From Ignavibacteriota bacterium (GTDB lineage Bacteria > Bacteroidota > Ignavibacteria > Ignavibacteriales > Melioribacteraceae): a DNA stretch of 43,632 nt. Shown piece after piece: positions 34,036-43,590 of this stretch. The stretch covers positions 1 to 43,632 of the forward strand of contig JABFGH010000036.1 in NCBI GenBank assembly GCA_013112585.1. The letters are read 5' to 3'. Under the pieces are notes generated by a model that ran no database searches, had not been told where the DNA came from, and saw only the letters and a program-made list of their open reading frames with translations. The stretch's first letter is position 1; every line of letters begins with the position of its first letter. The translations under genes were made by a program, and so were the position numbers.

Positions 34036-34218
34036 GATTCAAATATATCAGTTTGTTAAATAAGATAAAATGTATTTTAGGAAAAACTTTAATTGATTAT
34101 AAGTAAAGGATATTATTTTGTAAAAATAATAATGCTGATATTTTCAATATTTAGATAAAGATTCTTATTTTAAATTTTACTTTCAAAAAGATTAACAATA
34201 AATCATAAAAGGGAAACG

Positions 34219-36447
34219 ATGAGTAATACAAAAATTATTTACACCAAAATTGATGAAGCCCCTGCATTAGCAACTTACAGTTTACTACCGATTCTAAAGG
34301 CGTTTACAAAAGGAACTGGAATTGAATTTGAGACGAGTGATATTTCATTGGCTGGAAGAATTATAGCTAATTTTCCTGATAATTTAACGGAAGAACAAAA
34401 AATACCGGACTATTTAGATCAGCTTGGCAAACTTGCAAAATCACCGGAAGCCAATATTATCAAGCTGCCCAACATCAGCGCGTCCATACCTCAGCTTCAG
34501 GAAGCAATTAAAGAGCTGCAAGAGAAAGGATATGATATTCCTGACTTTCCGGAAGAGCCTAAAACTGATGAAGAGAAAAAACTGCGTGAACGTTTTTCTA
34601 AAGTTCTCGGTTCTGCGGTAAACCCTGTACTGCGCGAAGGTAATGCAGATAGACGATCAGCAGTTTCAGTTAAAAAGTTTGCTCAAAAATTTCCCCATAA
34701 AATGATGAAGCCCTGGCCCGAATCCGGCTCCAAAGCACGAGTTGCACATATGAATGAAAAAGATTTTTATGGATCTGAAAAATCTGTAACTCTTGATAAA
34801 CCATGCTCTGTTGATATTAAATTTATTGATGAAGAAGGAAATTCAAAAATTTTAAAAGAGAACCTATCTCTGCTTCAGGGTGAAGTGATCGATACTTCTG
34901 TAATGAATGCTGCCGCTCTTCGTAAATTTTATGCAGAACAAATTGAAGAAGCTAAAAAAGATGATGTGCTTTTGTCTCTCCATCTAAAAGCTACAATGAT
35001 GAAGGTTTCCGATCCGATTATGTTCGGTCATGCTGTTTCCGTTTATTTTAAGGATGCATTAGATAAACATGCCGATACCCTTATTGAAGTGGGGGCTAAT
35101 ATAAATAACGGTTTAGCGGATGTACTTGAGAAAATAAAAAAACTGCCTGAAGAAAAGCGTGCTGAGATTGAAGCCGATATCAATAAAGTGTATGAAACTC
35201 AACCGGCTCTTGCTATGGTTGATTCAAGAAAAGGTAAAACTAATTTACACGTTCCTAATGATATTATTGTTGATGCATCCATGCCGAATGTAGTACGTGA
35301 CGGCGGAAAAATGTGGAACAAGAATGATGAATTGCAGGACTGCATTGCAATGGTGCCCGATAGATGCTACGCAACTATGTATAAAGAAATAATTGAAGAT
35401 GCAAAACGGAACGGGCAGTTTGATCCCGCAACAATGGGCGCAGTTGCAAATGTTGGATTGATGGCAAAAAAAGCTGAAGAGTATGGCTCACATGACAAAA
35501 CATTTGAAGCTGAATCCGAGGGTAAAATTGTTGTTGCTGATCAAGAAGGAAATACTCTTTTAGAACAAGCAGTTGAACAGGGTGATATTTTTAGAATGTG
35601 CCAAACGAAAGATATTGCAATAAAAGATTGGGTTAAGTTAGCGGTAAACAGGGCTAAAGCCACCGGCGAACCTGCGGTTTTTTGGCTTGATGAAAATCGC
35701 GGACACGATGCCGAGATTATTAATAAAGTAAATACTTACCTGCCGGAATACGATACTTCAAATATTGAACTTCACATTTTAAAACCGGTTGATGCAATGA
35801 AGTTCACATTGGAAAGAGTAAGAAAAGGACTTAACACAATTTCTGTTACCGGAAATGTTCTTCGTGATTATTTAACCGACCTCTTCCCTATTCTTGAACT
35901 CGGAACGAGCGCGCGTATGTTGTCGATTGTTCCATTGCTCAATGGCGGAGGCTTATTTGAAACCGGTGCCGGCGGATCAGCTCCAAAACATGTTCATCAA
36001 TTTTTGAAAGAAAATCACTTACGCTGGGATTCGCTTGGCGAGTATTGCGCATTAGTACCATCCTTTGAACTGATTGCTGAAAAAACGGGAAGCACAAAAG
36101 CTGCACTGTTAGCAGAAACGTTAGATGCTGCTATTGGAAAATATCTTGAGAATGGAAAATTTCCTTCGCGCAAGGTTAATGAAATCGATAATAGAGGAAG
36201 CTCATTTTACCTCGCTCTTTACTGGGCTGAAACATTAGCTGACCAAAACAAGGATGAAGATTTACAGAAGCGTTTTATGCCCGCAGCAAAAAAACTTAAA
36301 GAAAATGAAGATAAAATAAATGAAGAATTAATTGCAGCGCAGGGCAAGCCTGTTGATCTAAATGGTTACTACATGCCGGATGATAATACAGCATTTAGTG
36401 AAATGAGACCAAGCAAAACATTTAATGCAATTATTGATTCATTATAA
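34219..36447 (+). CDS. icd: Isocitrate dehydrogenase (NADP+), monomeric type
   Basis: A 742-residue enzyme of the monomeric NADP-IDH family, which oxidatively decarboxylates isocitrate to 2-oxoglutarate in the TCA cycle. The start ([20 protein letters not shown]), the substrate-site region ([20 protein letters not shown]) and the segment [20 protein letters not shown], followed by [10 protein letters not shown], are characteristic. The length matches the family (about 740), clearly different from the 400-residue dimeric enzymes. It stands alone with a strong terminator after it. Confidence 0.95.
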   Translation: MSNTKIIYTKIDEAPALATYSLLPILKAFTKGTGIEFETSDISLAGRIIANFPDNLTEEQKIPDYLDQLGKLAKSPEANIIKLPNISASIPQLQEAIKELQEKGYDIPDFPEEPKTDEEKKLRERFSKVLGSAVNPVLREGNADRRSAVSVKKFAQKFPHKMMKPWPESGSKARVAHMNEKDFYGSEKSVTLDKPCSVDIKFIDEEGNSKILKENLSLLQGEVIDTSVMNAAALRKFYAEQIEEAKKDDVLLSLHLKATMMKVSDPIMFGHAVSVYFKDALDKHADTLIEVGANINNGLADVLEKIKKLPEEKRAEIEADINKVYETQPALAMVDSRKGKTNLHVPNDIIVDASMPNVVRDGGKMWNKNDELQDCIAMVPDRCYATMYKEIIEDAKRNGQFDPATMGAVANVGLMAKKAEEYGSHDKTFEAESEGKIVVADQEGNTLLEQAVEQGDIFRMCQTKDIAIKDWVKLAVNRAKATGEPAVFWLDENRGHDAEIINKVNTYLPEYDTSNIELHILKPVDAMKFTLERVRKGLNTISVTGNVLRDYLTDLFPILELGTSARMLSIVPLLNGGGLFETGAGGSAPKHVHQFLKENHLRWDSLGEYCALVPSFELIAEKTGSTKAALLAETLDAAIGKYLENGKFPSRKVNEIDNRGSSFYLALYWAETLADQNKDEDLQKRFMPAAKKLKENEDKINEELIAAQGKPVDLNGYYMPDDNTAFSEMRPSKTFNAIIDSL

Positions 36448-36471
36448 ATTTTGAAATAGCGTGAAACAATT

Positions 36472-36506
36472 AAAGGGGTTCAAAAATATTTGAATCCCTT
36501 TTTTTT
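36472..36506 (+). terminator. Rho-independent terminator of icd
   Basis: A 13-bp stem with one G-T pair (36472-36484 with 36489-36501), a four-base loop and an eight-T run (36499-36506) follow the icd stop by 24 bases. Confidence 0.9.
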
Positions 36507-36563
36507 ACTTACAAAACTTTTAATATCTTTGCTAAGATTTTTCAAATTAAAACTCCGGTAAAT

Positions 36564-38102
36564 ATGAATAATTCTCAAAACAAAGTTTCTTTTTTTCAGA
36601 AGGCATTAAATTGGACAGAAAAAATAGGCAATGCCTTACCTCATCCGGCAACACTATTTGCACTATTTGCAGTTGCTGCTCTACTTTTTTCCGCTGTTGG
36701 TCATTTTTTAGACTGGGAAGTAATTCATCCCGGTACAAAAGAAATTGTAAAACCAATTAATCTTTTATCGCATGATGGTATTCACAGAATACTTTTGGAG
36801 ATGGTAGAAAACTTTACCGGCTTTGCACCGCTTGGTATTGTGCTTGTGGCAATGCTCGGTATCGGTATTGCCGAACAAAGCGGATTGATAGATGCTATCA
36901 TTCGTCTGCTTGTATTAAATTCTCCCAAACACCTTCTAACATTCGTGATTGTTTTTTCAGGCGTACTTTCAAACATTGCTTCCGATGTTGGTTACGTTTT
37001 ACTCATTCCTCTTGCCGGAGTAATATTTCTTGCAGTGGGAAGACATCCAATTGCGGGAATGGCAGCAGCATTTGCCGGGGTCTCGGGCGGGTTCAGCGCT
37101 AACCTTGCCATCGGTACAGTCGATCCTTTGCTGGCAGGACTTTCACAAGAAGCAGCGCGAATTCTTGATCCAAGTTATGAAGTTAACCCGACTGCAAATT
37201 ATTATTTTATGGTTGCTTCAACTTTTATAATTGCTCTCGCCGGTACATTCGTTACAGAAAAAATTGTTGAACCGAGGTTAGGAAAGTACCAAGGTGAAAC
37301 AGATGCCGAACAGCAAAAGATGGATCATCTTTCCAAAGAGGAAAAACGAGGTTTGCTGATGGCTTCGATCACTTTTATCGTTATTCTCATAATTACATTG
37401 ATTGGAGTTTTGCCCGAAGAGGGTTTCTTTAGGGGAACCGATGGAGGCATTCTCTCATCTCCATTAATTAAGGGAGTAGTTGCAATGCTCTTAATAACTG
37501 CAGGCGCTACCGGGCTTGCTTACGGTTTCAGTACCGGCAAATTTAAAAACGATTCCGATGTTATGGACGGTATGGCTCTATCAATGAAAACACTTGCTAC
37601 TTACTTGGTACTTGTATTTTTTGCCGCCCAGTTTGTCGCTTACTTTAAATGGAGTAATCTCGGAATTATTTTAGCTGTAAAGGGTGCCGGTCTCCTTATG
37701 TCCATGGATATCGGTTTAATTCCTCTTATGATTTTGTTCATTCTTCTATCCGCAGCAATAAATATGCTTATGGGCAGTGCATCTGCCAAATGGGCAATAC
37801 TGGCACCTATTTTTATTCCAATGTTTATGATAATGGGATACTCACCCGAACTCTCTCAAGTGGTTTACCGTATCGGTGACAGCGTTACAAATGTGATTTC
37901 ACCTATGATGAGTTTCTTTGCACTAATAATTGCGTTTGTGCAAAAGTATGACCCCAAAGCAGGGATTGGAACTATAATAGCAGCAATGGTTCCATACTCA
38001 ATTGCTTTTCTTCTAATTTGGATTGTACTTCTAATCGCTTGGCTTTTGCTGGGAATTCCTTTGGGTCCTGATGCAGGAATTTATTACGAACTGCCGGGTT
38101 AA
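36564..38102 (+). CDS. AbgT-family transporter
   Basis: A 512-residue inner-membrane protein with about a dozen hydrophobic helices. The opening FFQKALNWTEKIGNALPHPATLFALFA and the re-entrant motifs SDVGYVLLIPLAGVIF, GGFSANLAIGTVDPLLAGL and INMLMGSASAKWAILAPIFI are those of AbgT/MtrF. E. coli AbgT takes up p-aminobenzoyl-glutamate, and MtrF exports sulfonamides; which applies here cannot be told from sequence. It lies 33 bases before an Old Yellow Enzyme gene with no terminator between, so they may be co-transcribed. Confidence 0.9.
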   Translation: MNNSQNKVSFFQKALNWTEKIGNALPHPATLFALFAVAALLFSAVGHFLDWEVIHPGTKEIVKPINLLSHDGIHRILLEMVENFTGFAPLGIVLVAMLGIGIAEQSGLIDAIIRLLVLNSPKHLLTFVIVFSGVLSNIASDVGYVLLIPLAGVIFLAVGRHPIAGMAAAFAGVSGGFSANLAIGTVDPLLAGLSQEAARILDPSYEVNPTANYYFMVASTFIIALAGTFVTEKIVEPRLGKYQGETDAEQQKMDHLSKEEKRGLLMASITFIVILIITLIGVLPEEGFFRGTDGGILSSPLIKGVVAMLLITAGATGLAYGFSTGKFKNDSDVMDGMALSMKTLATYLVLVFFAAQFVAYFKWSNLGIILAVKGAGLLMSMDIGLIPLMILFILLSAAINMLMGSASAKWAILAPIFIPMFMIMGYSPELSQVVYRIGDSVTNVISPMMSFFALIIAFVQKYDPKAGIGTIIAAMVPYSIAFLLIWIVLLIAWLLLGIPLGPDAGIYYELPG

Positions 38103-38135
38103 AATTATTAATGAATTTTATTTTGGGATAGTTTA

Positions 38136-39224
38136 ATGATAAAAATATTTGAACCGGTTGAACTTGGCAGCTTAAAATTATCTAACAGAGTTTTTATGGC
38201 TCCGATGACTCGAAGCAGAGCAGACAACAGTAATGCAGTTGTTACGGAACGTCATGCAAAATATTATAGTCAGCGTGCATCAGCCGGATTGATAATAAGT
38301 GAAGGAACTTCAGTATCTAAACGCTCAGTCGGTTATGTGAATGTTCCCGGTATCTATTCGGAAAACCAAACAGAAGCATGGAAGCAAGTTACACGTGCAG
38401 TGCATGATAAAGGCGGACATATTTTTGTTCAGTTTTGGCACGTTGGCAGGATTTCACATCCAGATTTATTAAACGGAAAATTGCCTCTTGCTCCTTCGGC
38501 AATAAATCCAAATAAAAATGTTCGCACTTATAACGGCAGGCTTAAAAGTGTTACGCCTAAAGAAATAACGGTGGATGAAATAAAGCAAACTGTTAATGAG
38601 TTTAAACAGGCAGCTTTAAATGCAATTGAAGCAGGGTTTGACGGAGTAGAAATTCATGCATCGAATGGATATTTGTTTCATCAATTTTTTAATAATGTGA
38701 GCAATAAACGTACAGATGAATACGGGGGAAGCAATGAAAATAAATCCCGTTTTTTATTTGAAGTGATAGATGCACTCAAAGATATTATTCCTGAAAATAA
38801 AATAGGAATCCGGTTAAACCCAATGATGCACGGCGCTTCCGGTATTTGGGTTGATGAGCAAACGGCAGATACTTTTGATTATATAGTAAATAAGCTGAAC
38901 GATTACGATACGGCATATTTACATTTAACCAGACCGGCAAAAATAATTGATGAACCCTACTTTATTAAAGATGTTATAAGCCATTACAGAAATATTTACA
39001 AAGGTATTTTGGTAGCAAACGGTAATTACGATTTAGAAAGTGCTGAAAAAGAAATAGCAAGTCAGCATGCTGATGCAGTTGCATTCGGAGTTCCATTTAT
39101 CGCTAATCCCGATTTAGTAAATCGTTTTAGAAATGGGTATCCACTTGCAGAGGCTGATAAAAATACATTTTATACCAGCGGTGATAAGGGTTATATTGAT
39201 TATCCAAATTTTGAAGATCAGTAA
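38136..39224 (+). CDS. Alkene reductase, Old Yellow Enzyme family
   Basis: A 362-residue FMN-dependent TIM-barrel oxidoreductase that reduces activated C=C bonds or nitro compounds with NAD(P)H. KLSNRVFMAPMTRSRAD at the N-terminus, VQFWHVGRISHP, then FDGVEIHASNGYLFHQFFNN and RTDEYGGS follow the NemA-like pattern. The usual HGANGYL motif reads HASNGYL, so the substrate-binding His and Asn and the catalytic Tyr are kept. The length is typical. It may be co-transcribed with the AbgT-like transporter. Confidence 0.9.
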   Translation: MIKIFEPVELGSLKLSNRVFMAPMTRSRADNSNAVVTERHAKYYSQRASAGLIISEGTSVSKRSVGYVNVPGIYSENQTEAWKQVTRAVHDKGGHIFVQFWHVGRISHPDLLNGKLPLAPSAINPNKNVRTYNGRLKSVTPKEITVDEIKQTVNEFKQAALNAIEAGFDGVEIHASNGYLFHQFFNNVSNKRTDEYGGSNENKSRFLFEVIDALKDIIPENKIGIRLNPMMHGASGIWVDEQTADTFDYIVNKLNDYDTAYLHLTRPAKIIDEPYFIKDVISHYRNIYKGILVANGNYDLESAEKEIASQHADAVAFGVPFIANPDLVNRFRNGYPLAEADKNTFYTSGDKGYIDYPNFEDQ

Positions 39225-39239
39225 AATGTTTAACAGATA

Positions 39240-39671
39240 ATGCGGAAAAATATGTATCGAAAATTATTAGTAAGCTTTATAAAAACTTTCACTTGTCACT
39301 GCGAAACCCAATCGTACTTTATTGGGTTGAAGCAATCTCACTATAATTCCAGATTGTTTCCCCGCAAAATGTTGCTGCGGGAGGGGCAGGAGAAAACCAC
39401 TTGCAATGACTATCCCTTCACTTCAGTTAAAGTTAGGAACAAGCTTCTCATACTGTTTTTCATATTATTTTCTTCAATCTCTCTCTTTTCCTGCGAATCC
39501 AATAATAGCAATAAGTACAAGCAGGAGCAGGATAAATTAGAGCAGCAGCTTGACGAACAGCGGCGGACGAAAATTGAAGAAAAAGAAAGGCTTGAGCGGG
39601 AAATCGATTCTTTGAAAATAGAAAAAGAAAAGAAAGCAAAAGAGTTGAAAAAATTGTCGGAAGAAAATTAA
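39240..39671 (+). CDS. Small coiled-coil lipoprotein with a repeat-derived N-terminal extension
   Basis: The core is a lipoprotein: a hydrophobic stretch (LLILFFILFSSISLFSC) ends in a lipobox Cys and is followed by about 60 highly charged residues forming a coiled coil (KQEQDKLEQQLDEQRR, then EIDSLKIEKEKKAKELKK). Its natural start should be near 39438, but there is no ATG there. Instead the frame runs back through a dispersed repeat (39295-39410) to an ATG at 39240 that is followed by a second signal-like segment (KLLVSFIKTF). In-frame ATGs exist at 39240, 39252 and 39369. The repeat seems to have landed in, or just before, the 5' end without closing the frame. Function unknown. Confidence 0.55.
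   Translation: MRKNMYRKLLVSFIKTFTCHCETQSYFIGLKQSHYNSRLFPRKMLLREGQEKTTCNDYPFTSVKVRNKLLILFFILFSSISLFSCESNNSNKYKQEQDKLEQQLDEQRRTKIEEKERLEREIDSLKIEKEKKAKELKKLSEEN
39295..39410. repeat. Dispersed structured repeat (MITE- or REP-like)
   Basis: The ends GTCACTGCGA and TTGCAATGAC are imperfect inverted repeats. Inside are three hairpins: CCCAAT/ATTGGG, AAGCAATCT/AGATTGTTT and CCCGCA/TGCGGG. The 'GTCACTGCGA…GAAGCAATCT…GCAATGAC' layout is that of a repeat family common between genes in Bacteroidota-type genomes. It shares words with 279-346. Confidence 0.7.
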
Positions 39672-39691
39672 TTTTTTACCGGAATGCCGGC

Positions 39692-40093
39692 ATGAGTGAG
39701 AGATTGGTAAAAATAGCGAGCTACAATCATGAAACAGATGCTGCTTTAGCTCAGGCTCTGCTTAAGGATTACGAGATAGAGTCTTTTCTTTATGATAATA
39801 ATATAGGTAATCTTTATTCGGGTATTGTGGGACTTTATGGCGGTATAAAACTTCACGTTGCAGAAACAGATGCCGAGCATGCAATTAAACTACTAAAGGA
39901 ATCCGGCGATAGTAATTTTAGTACATCAGAAAATGTAATTCCTCCATGCCCAAACTGCGGCTCAGCAAATACAAAGTATAGTAAATTCACATCTATTTTA
40001 GTTTTTGTTTTTACCGGGCTATTTATGTCAAACTATCCATACACAAATAGAAAAATTGAGTGCATGAAATGCGGACACAAATGGAAAGCTTAG
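39692..40093 (+). CDS. DUF2007 protein with a zinc ribbon
   Basis: A 133-residue protein. Residues about 5-70 are a DUF2007 ('putative signal transducing protein') fold: LVKIASYNHETDAALAQALL, then YGGIKLHVAETDAEHAIKLL. A four-Cys zinc ribbon follows (CPNCGSANT, then CMKCGHKWK), with a hydrophobic segment between the two Cys pairs (ILVFVFTGLFM) that is unusual for a zinc ribbon and may touch the membrane. Function unknown. Its last 13 bases overlap the start of rsgA, so the two are coupled. Confidence 0.8.
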   Translation: MSERLVKIASYNHETDAALAQALLKDYEIESFLYDNNIGNLYSGIVGLYGGIKLHVAETDAEHAIKLLKESGDSNFSTSENVIPPCPNCGSANTKYSKFTSILVFVFTGLFMSNYPYTNRKIECMKCGHKWKA

Positions 40094-41142
40094 GTTTTGA
40101 TAGTTGGTTTGCAAATTATTTTGAACAGAATAATTCAAATGGATTTAACGCCGCGAGAGTTACAGCGGTTAATAAAAATAACTACATAGTTTCTAACGGC
40201 ATATCTGAAATTAAAGGTGAGCTTACAGGCAAGTTCTTATTCGATGCCGATTCTCAGATAGACTTTCCTACTACAGGCGATTGGGTTTATGTTCAATATT
40301 TTGATGATGATTCTTTTGCGGTTATACATGATATACTTCCGAGGAAATCATTACTAAAAAGAAAATCATCAGGTAAAAAAATTGACTTCCAATTAATTGC
40401 GGCAAATATAGATACTGCTTTTATTGTTCAATCACTTGATAATAATTTTAACATACGCCGATTGGAACGCTACATTGCAATGATAACCGAAAGCAATATT
40501 GAACCGGTAATTCTGTTAAGTAAAATGGATTTAATTAGTAGCGATAAAGTAGAAAGTAAAGTTGATGAAATCAAAAAAATAATGTCTAAAATTTTAATAA
40601 TCCCCTTCAGTAATGAAAACGAATCGGGAATTTCTGAAATAAAAAATTTATTAACGCCGGCAAAAACATACTGCTTGCTGGGTTCTTCCGGTGTAGGTAA
40701 AACTACCTTGTTAAATAATCTTATTGAAGAAGACGTTTTGGAAACAAACGATGTTAGAGAAAAAGACAGCAAAGGACGGCACACAACTACAAGAAGGCAA
40801 TTGCTTAAACTTGAAAATGGCGCATTGATAATTGACACACCCGGAATGCGTGAGCTTGGAAATTTTGATATCAACGACGGATTGAACTCTGCGTTTGATG
40901 AAATTGCATCTATTGCGGAGGACTGTAAATTCAATGACTGTACTCATACAAATGAAAAAGGGTGTGCAATTTTAGAGGCACTTGAGAACGGATCAATTAC
41001 GGCAGAGAGAATTACCAATTACATTAAAATGAAAAAAGAATCGGAACATTATAATAGATCCTACCATCAAAAACGGAAACACGATAAAGAACTTGGCAAA
41101 TTTTATAAATCAGTACAAAACCAAAATAGAAAGAATAAATAG
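40081..41142 (+). CDS. rsgA: Ribosome small-subunit-dependent GTPase RsgA
   Basis: A 353-residue circularly permuted GTPase that helps mature the 30S subunit. An N-terminal OB domain (about 20-95) is followed by the permuted G domain: G4 motif SKMD at 147-150, then the P-loop GSSGVGKT at 201-208, then G3 DTPGM from 252. The C-terminal zinc knuckle is present (EDCKFNDCTHTNEKGC). The ATG at 40081 lies within the last codons of the DUF2007 gene. A longer frame from 40060 would add seven residues from that gene's zinc ribbon and is not preferred. Confidence 0.93.
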   Translation: MESLGFDSWFANYFEQNNSNGFNAARVTAVNKNNYIVSNGISEIKGELTGKFLFDADSQIDFPTTGDWVYVQYFDDDSFAVIHDILPRKSLLKRKSSGKKIDFQLIAANIDTAFIVQSLDNNFNIRRLERYIAMITESNIEPVILLSKMDLISSDKVESKVDEIKKIMSKILIIPFSNENESGISEIKNLLTPAKTYCLLGSSGVGKTTLLNNLIEEDVLETNDVREKDSKGRHTTTRRQLLKLENGALIIDTPGMRELGNFDINDGLNSAFDEIASIAEDCKFNDCTHTNEKGCAILEALENGSITAERITNYIKMKKESEHYNRSYHQKRKHDKELGKFYKSVQNQNRKNK

Positions 41143-41189
41143 ATAGATTCTTCTATCAAACTATTTTGTAATTTATAAAGCATGCAATT

Positions 41190-41218
41190 AATTGGCATAG
41201 CATTATTAACTGCCAATT
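41190..41218 (+). terminator. Hairpin after rsgA
   Basis: AATTGGCA (41190-41197) pairs with TGCCAATT (41211-41218). A smaller hairpin GATAGA/TCTATC stands at 41142-41157. Neither has a proper T run, so termination is only possible. Confidence 0.35.
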
Positions 41219-41267
41219 TAAAAATAGCGCAACAGTAAATTTATCATCCATGCCTTAGGGAAACAAA

Positions 41268-41454
41268 ATAAATATTTATGTAGGTAACTTGTCGCGGGAA
41301 GTCAATGAAGACGAATTGCGCCAAGCGTTTGAAAAATTTCGAATGGTTGATTTCGCTTCAATTATCAAGGATAATTACACCCATCAATCAAAGGGGTGGT
41401 TACGGCGGCGGGTATAGCGGTGGAAATCGAGGCGGGCAAGGGCGAGGCGGCTAA
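41268..41454 (+). pseudogene. Decayed RRM RNA-binding protein gene
   Basis: The frame at 41268-41417 encodes the first half of an RNA recognition motif (NIYVGNLSREVNEDELRQAF with RNP2 IYVGNL) up to THQSKG, where RNP1 (KGFGFVEM in relatives) should begin. It then jumps into the Gly-rich tail (GGYGGGYSGGNRGG), which is only readable in another frame, ending at TAA 41452. The normal start ATG appears changed to ATA (41268). So there are three lesions: a lost start, an internal deletion of most of RNP1 and the second half of the domain, and a frameshift. Intact relatives are cold-shock-type RNA-binding proteins of about 90 residues or more. Confidence 0.8.
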
Positions 41455-41516
41455 GTTTCGGTCTTTTTAACTTTATTCGAAATGCTCAATTTTAATCAAA
41501 TTTTATTAAACGTTGG

Positions 41517-41545
41517 AGCCTCCTCTCATGGGAGGCTTTAAGTTT
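41517..41545 (+). terminator. Terminator of the former RRM gene
   Basis: AGCCTCC (41517-41523) pairs with GGAGGCT (41531-41537), followed by TTAAGTTTTT. It still looks functional even though the gene before it is broken. The rest of 41546-41714 shows only the ribosome site of the next gene (AGGAGGG, near 41702-41708). Confidence 0.7.
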
Positions 41546-41714
41546 TTCGGATAATAATAAATAAAGCTGGCTGCAAACTCAATTCCCTAATCCCATTTAA
41601 AAGAGTACTAGTCTGAATTGATTTCTTGAAATATAACTTGATTTCTTCTATAAAATTTGCTTATTTAATTCAAGCAAAACTTAAATAACATTAAGTTAAT
41701 TTAGGAGGGTATTT

Positions 41715-43511
41715 ATGAAAAAGCTATTAGTATTAATTGTATTGAGCGGCAGTTTATTCTTTGGCAATAATCTACTTTCAAATCAAAAATCATCTAAAAA
41801 GTCTAACAGGAATGGAACCTCATTAGATAATCATGTATTGCACTCTCAAAAATTGAATTATTTTGACATGATAGCAAATTCAAAAAAGAGAACCATTTCT
41901 TCTAATGATTCCGAAGTTGATAAAATTCTAACCGTGGGTGATACTCTCGGCTGGACATTATTTGACCATGGATGTAATAGTGTTATGCCTCAGCGTTTAG
42001 CAGTATCGGAAAATGGTGTTCATTTTGTTTATGATAATGGTGGATTTGAATATAATTTCTTTTCAAAGACATCCGGCTTTTTAGGCAGTTCTCAATTAAA
42101 TAATTCAGTTAAAGATGTGGTAAACGGGACAGATGGGAAAGCATATATTTCCTTAAATGTTTACCCCATTGTTGGTACTGAAACATGGTTTTTAAAAGAT
42201 TCATGTCAAGGATGCGGCAATTTTAACGGTGCTAATATCGGTGATGCTGGAATTCCATCAATTGCAAAAAGTGGCAATACCATTTATGTAGGCGGTACTG
42301 AAGCTTTATATGTTTCAACAGATGATGGAGAGACCTTTGCAGAATCAGCCTCTTTCCCGGAACTTTTGGTCGGGCAATATTTTGGCAGTTTGGAAATTTC
42401 GCTATCCGCTTTATCCAATGATCCAAGTATAATCGCGTTTGCATTTATTGAAGGCGAGGATAACCCATCATATTTCTCCGGTGCATTATCATGGGGAAAG
42501 AGTACTGATGCAGGAACTACATGGTCAACTAATATTATTGTAAATGAAGCAGATATTTCAGCAGACGGTTATCACTACTTAGTAGAGAATTTCGGTCAAT
42601 TCAATAATGCTTTAAGTTCTGATGGTAAATTTCATACAGTGTTTAATGGTTACGGCGTAAAAATGAGTGATGCAAATCCTGACAGCGTTGATCATTCGAT
42701 ATATCCCCTCTTATATTGGAATGATGTTGAACAACAATTTATTGAGCTATCCTCACCAGCCATAAGTCGTAATACAAACCTCTCTTGGCGTAAGAGACCG
42801 GGCAATGGTCTTGGGAATGCTTATCCAAGTATAGCTGTTAGTAATGATGGTGTTTTAGCTGTAATTTGGCAGAAACCCGAAATTGCAAACGATGAATTTG
42901 TAATGCTTACCAACAGCGAAAGTGAAACATCCTATGCTACCGATATTTACTGCTCCGTATCTCCAAACAACGGTCTAAGCTGGTCGGCACCCTTTAAGGT
43001 AGCAGGAACAGAATCTGAATCGGATGTATTCCCGGTAATTGCAAAGAGCATAGAAATGACCAATGATGGTAAATACATTATACATTTTATGTACTTGTGG
43101 GATACTGAAATTGGTGTTTCTCTTTTTGATGGAGGAGGTGCACAAACAGAGTGCGCTTGGATTTATAAAAACTTCGATATTTCAGACCAACTTCTTACGG
43201 TTGGAATAAATGATAATAATAAACCAATGATAATTAGTGATTATTCACTTTCTCAAAACTACCCTAATCCATTTAACCCGAGTACAAGTATTGAATTCAG
43301 AATTCAGCAGTCAGAATTTATTTCATTAAAAGTATATGATGTCCTTGGTAATCAAATAACTACTTTAGTAAATGAACAAAAATCTGCGGGCACTTACCAA
43401 GTTGAATTTGATGCATCCTCCGTCAACCGACGGATTTCAAGTGGTATTTATTTTTATGAATTAATTGCCGGTAATTTTAGGCAGACAAACAAAATGCTGC
43501 TGCTGAAATAG
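41715..43511 (+). CDS. T9SS-exported protein with Asp-box (sialidase-like) repeats
   Basis: A 598-residue secreted protein. A signal peptide (about 1-20) is followed by a beta-propeller-like region (about 75-490) with degenerate Asp-box/BNR repeats: STDDGETF, STDAGTTW and SPNNGLSW. The last 80 residues are a type A T9SS sorting domain: NYPNPFNPSTSIEFRI, VYDVLGNQITTLVNEQ, SGIYFYELIAG, ending KMLLLK. It is therefore exported through the type IX system and anchored to or released from the cell surface. No sialidase catalytic Arg triad or FRIP motif is evident, so enzyme activity is not claimed. A strong AGGAGGG site precedes the ATG. Confidence 0.85.
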   Translation: MKKLLVLIVLSGSLFFGNNLLSNQKSSKKSNRNGTSLDNHVLHSQKLNYFDMIANSKKRTISSNDSEVDKILTVGDTLGWTLFDHGCNSVMPQRLAVSENGVHFVYDNGGFEYNFFSKTSGFLGSSQLNNSVKDVVNGTDGKAYISLNVYPIVGTETWFLKDSCQGCGNFNGANIGDAGIPSIAKSGNTIYVGGTEALYVSTDDGETFAESASFPELLVGQYFGSLEISLSALSNDPSIIAFAFIEGEDNPSYFSGALSWGKSTDAGTTWSTNIIVNEADISADGYHYLVENFGQFNNALSSDGKFHTVFNGYGVKMSDANPDSVDHSIYPLLYWNDVEQQFIELSSPAISRNTNLSWRKRPGNGLGNAYPSIAVSNDGVLAVIWQKPEIANDEFVMLTNSESETSYATDIYCSVSPNNGLSWSAPFKVAGTESESDVFPVIAKSIEMTNDGKYIIHFMYLWDTEIGVSLFDGGGAQTECAWIYKNFDISDQLLTVGINDNNKPMIISDYSLSQNYPNPFNPSTSIEFRIQQSEFISLKVYDVLGNQITTLVNEQKSAGTYQVEFDASSVNRRISSGIYFYELIAGNFRQTNKMLLLK

Positions 43512-43590
43512 TATCAAATGATACCAAAGGAAAGAGTGTAAGAACAAATTTATTGGTCAGCCGGCAATAAATCAAGATACTGGTTGACCA
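43511..43590. repeat. Inverted repeats after the T9SS gene
   Basis: GTATC/GATAC (43511-43524) and TGGTCAGCC (43554-43562) against GGTTGACCA (43582-43590, one G-T pair) could form hairpins, but neither is followed by a T run. The last 40 bases of the window show no coding sequence. Confidence 0.3.

Noticed and set aside
40470-40934. Open frame of 154 codons on the minus strand
   Set aside because: It is antisense to the GTPase domain of rsgA, which has all its motifs.
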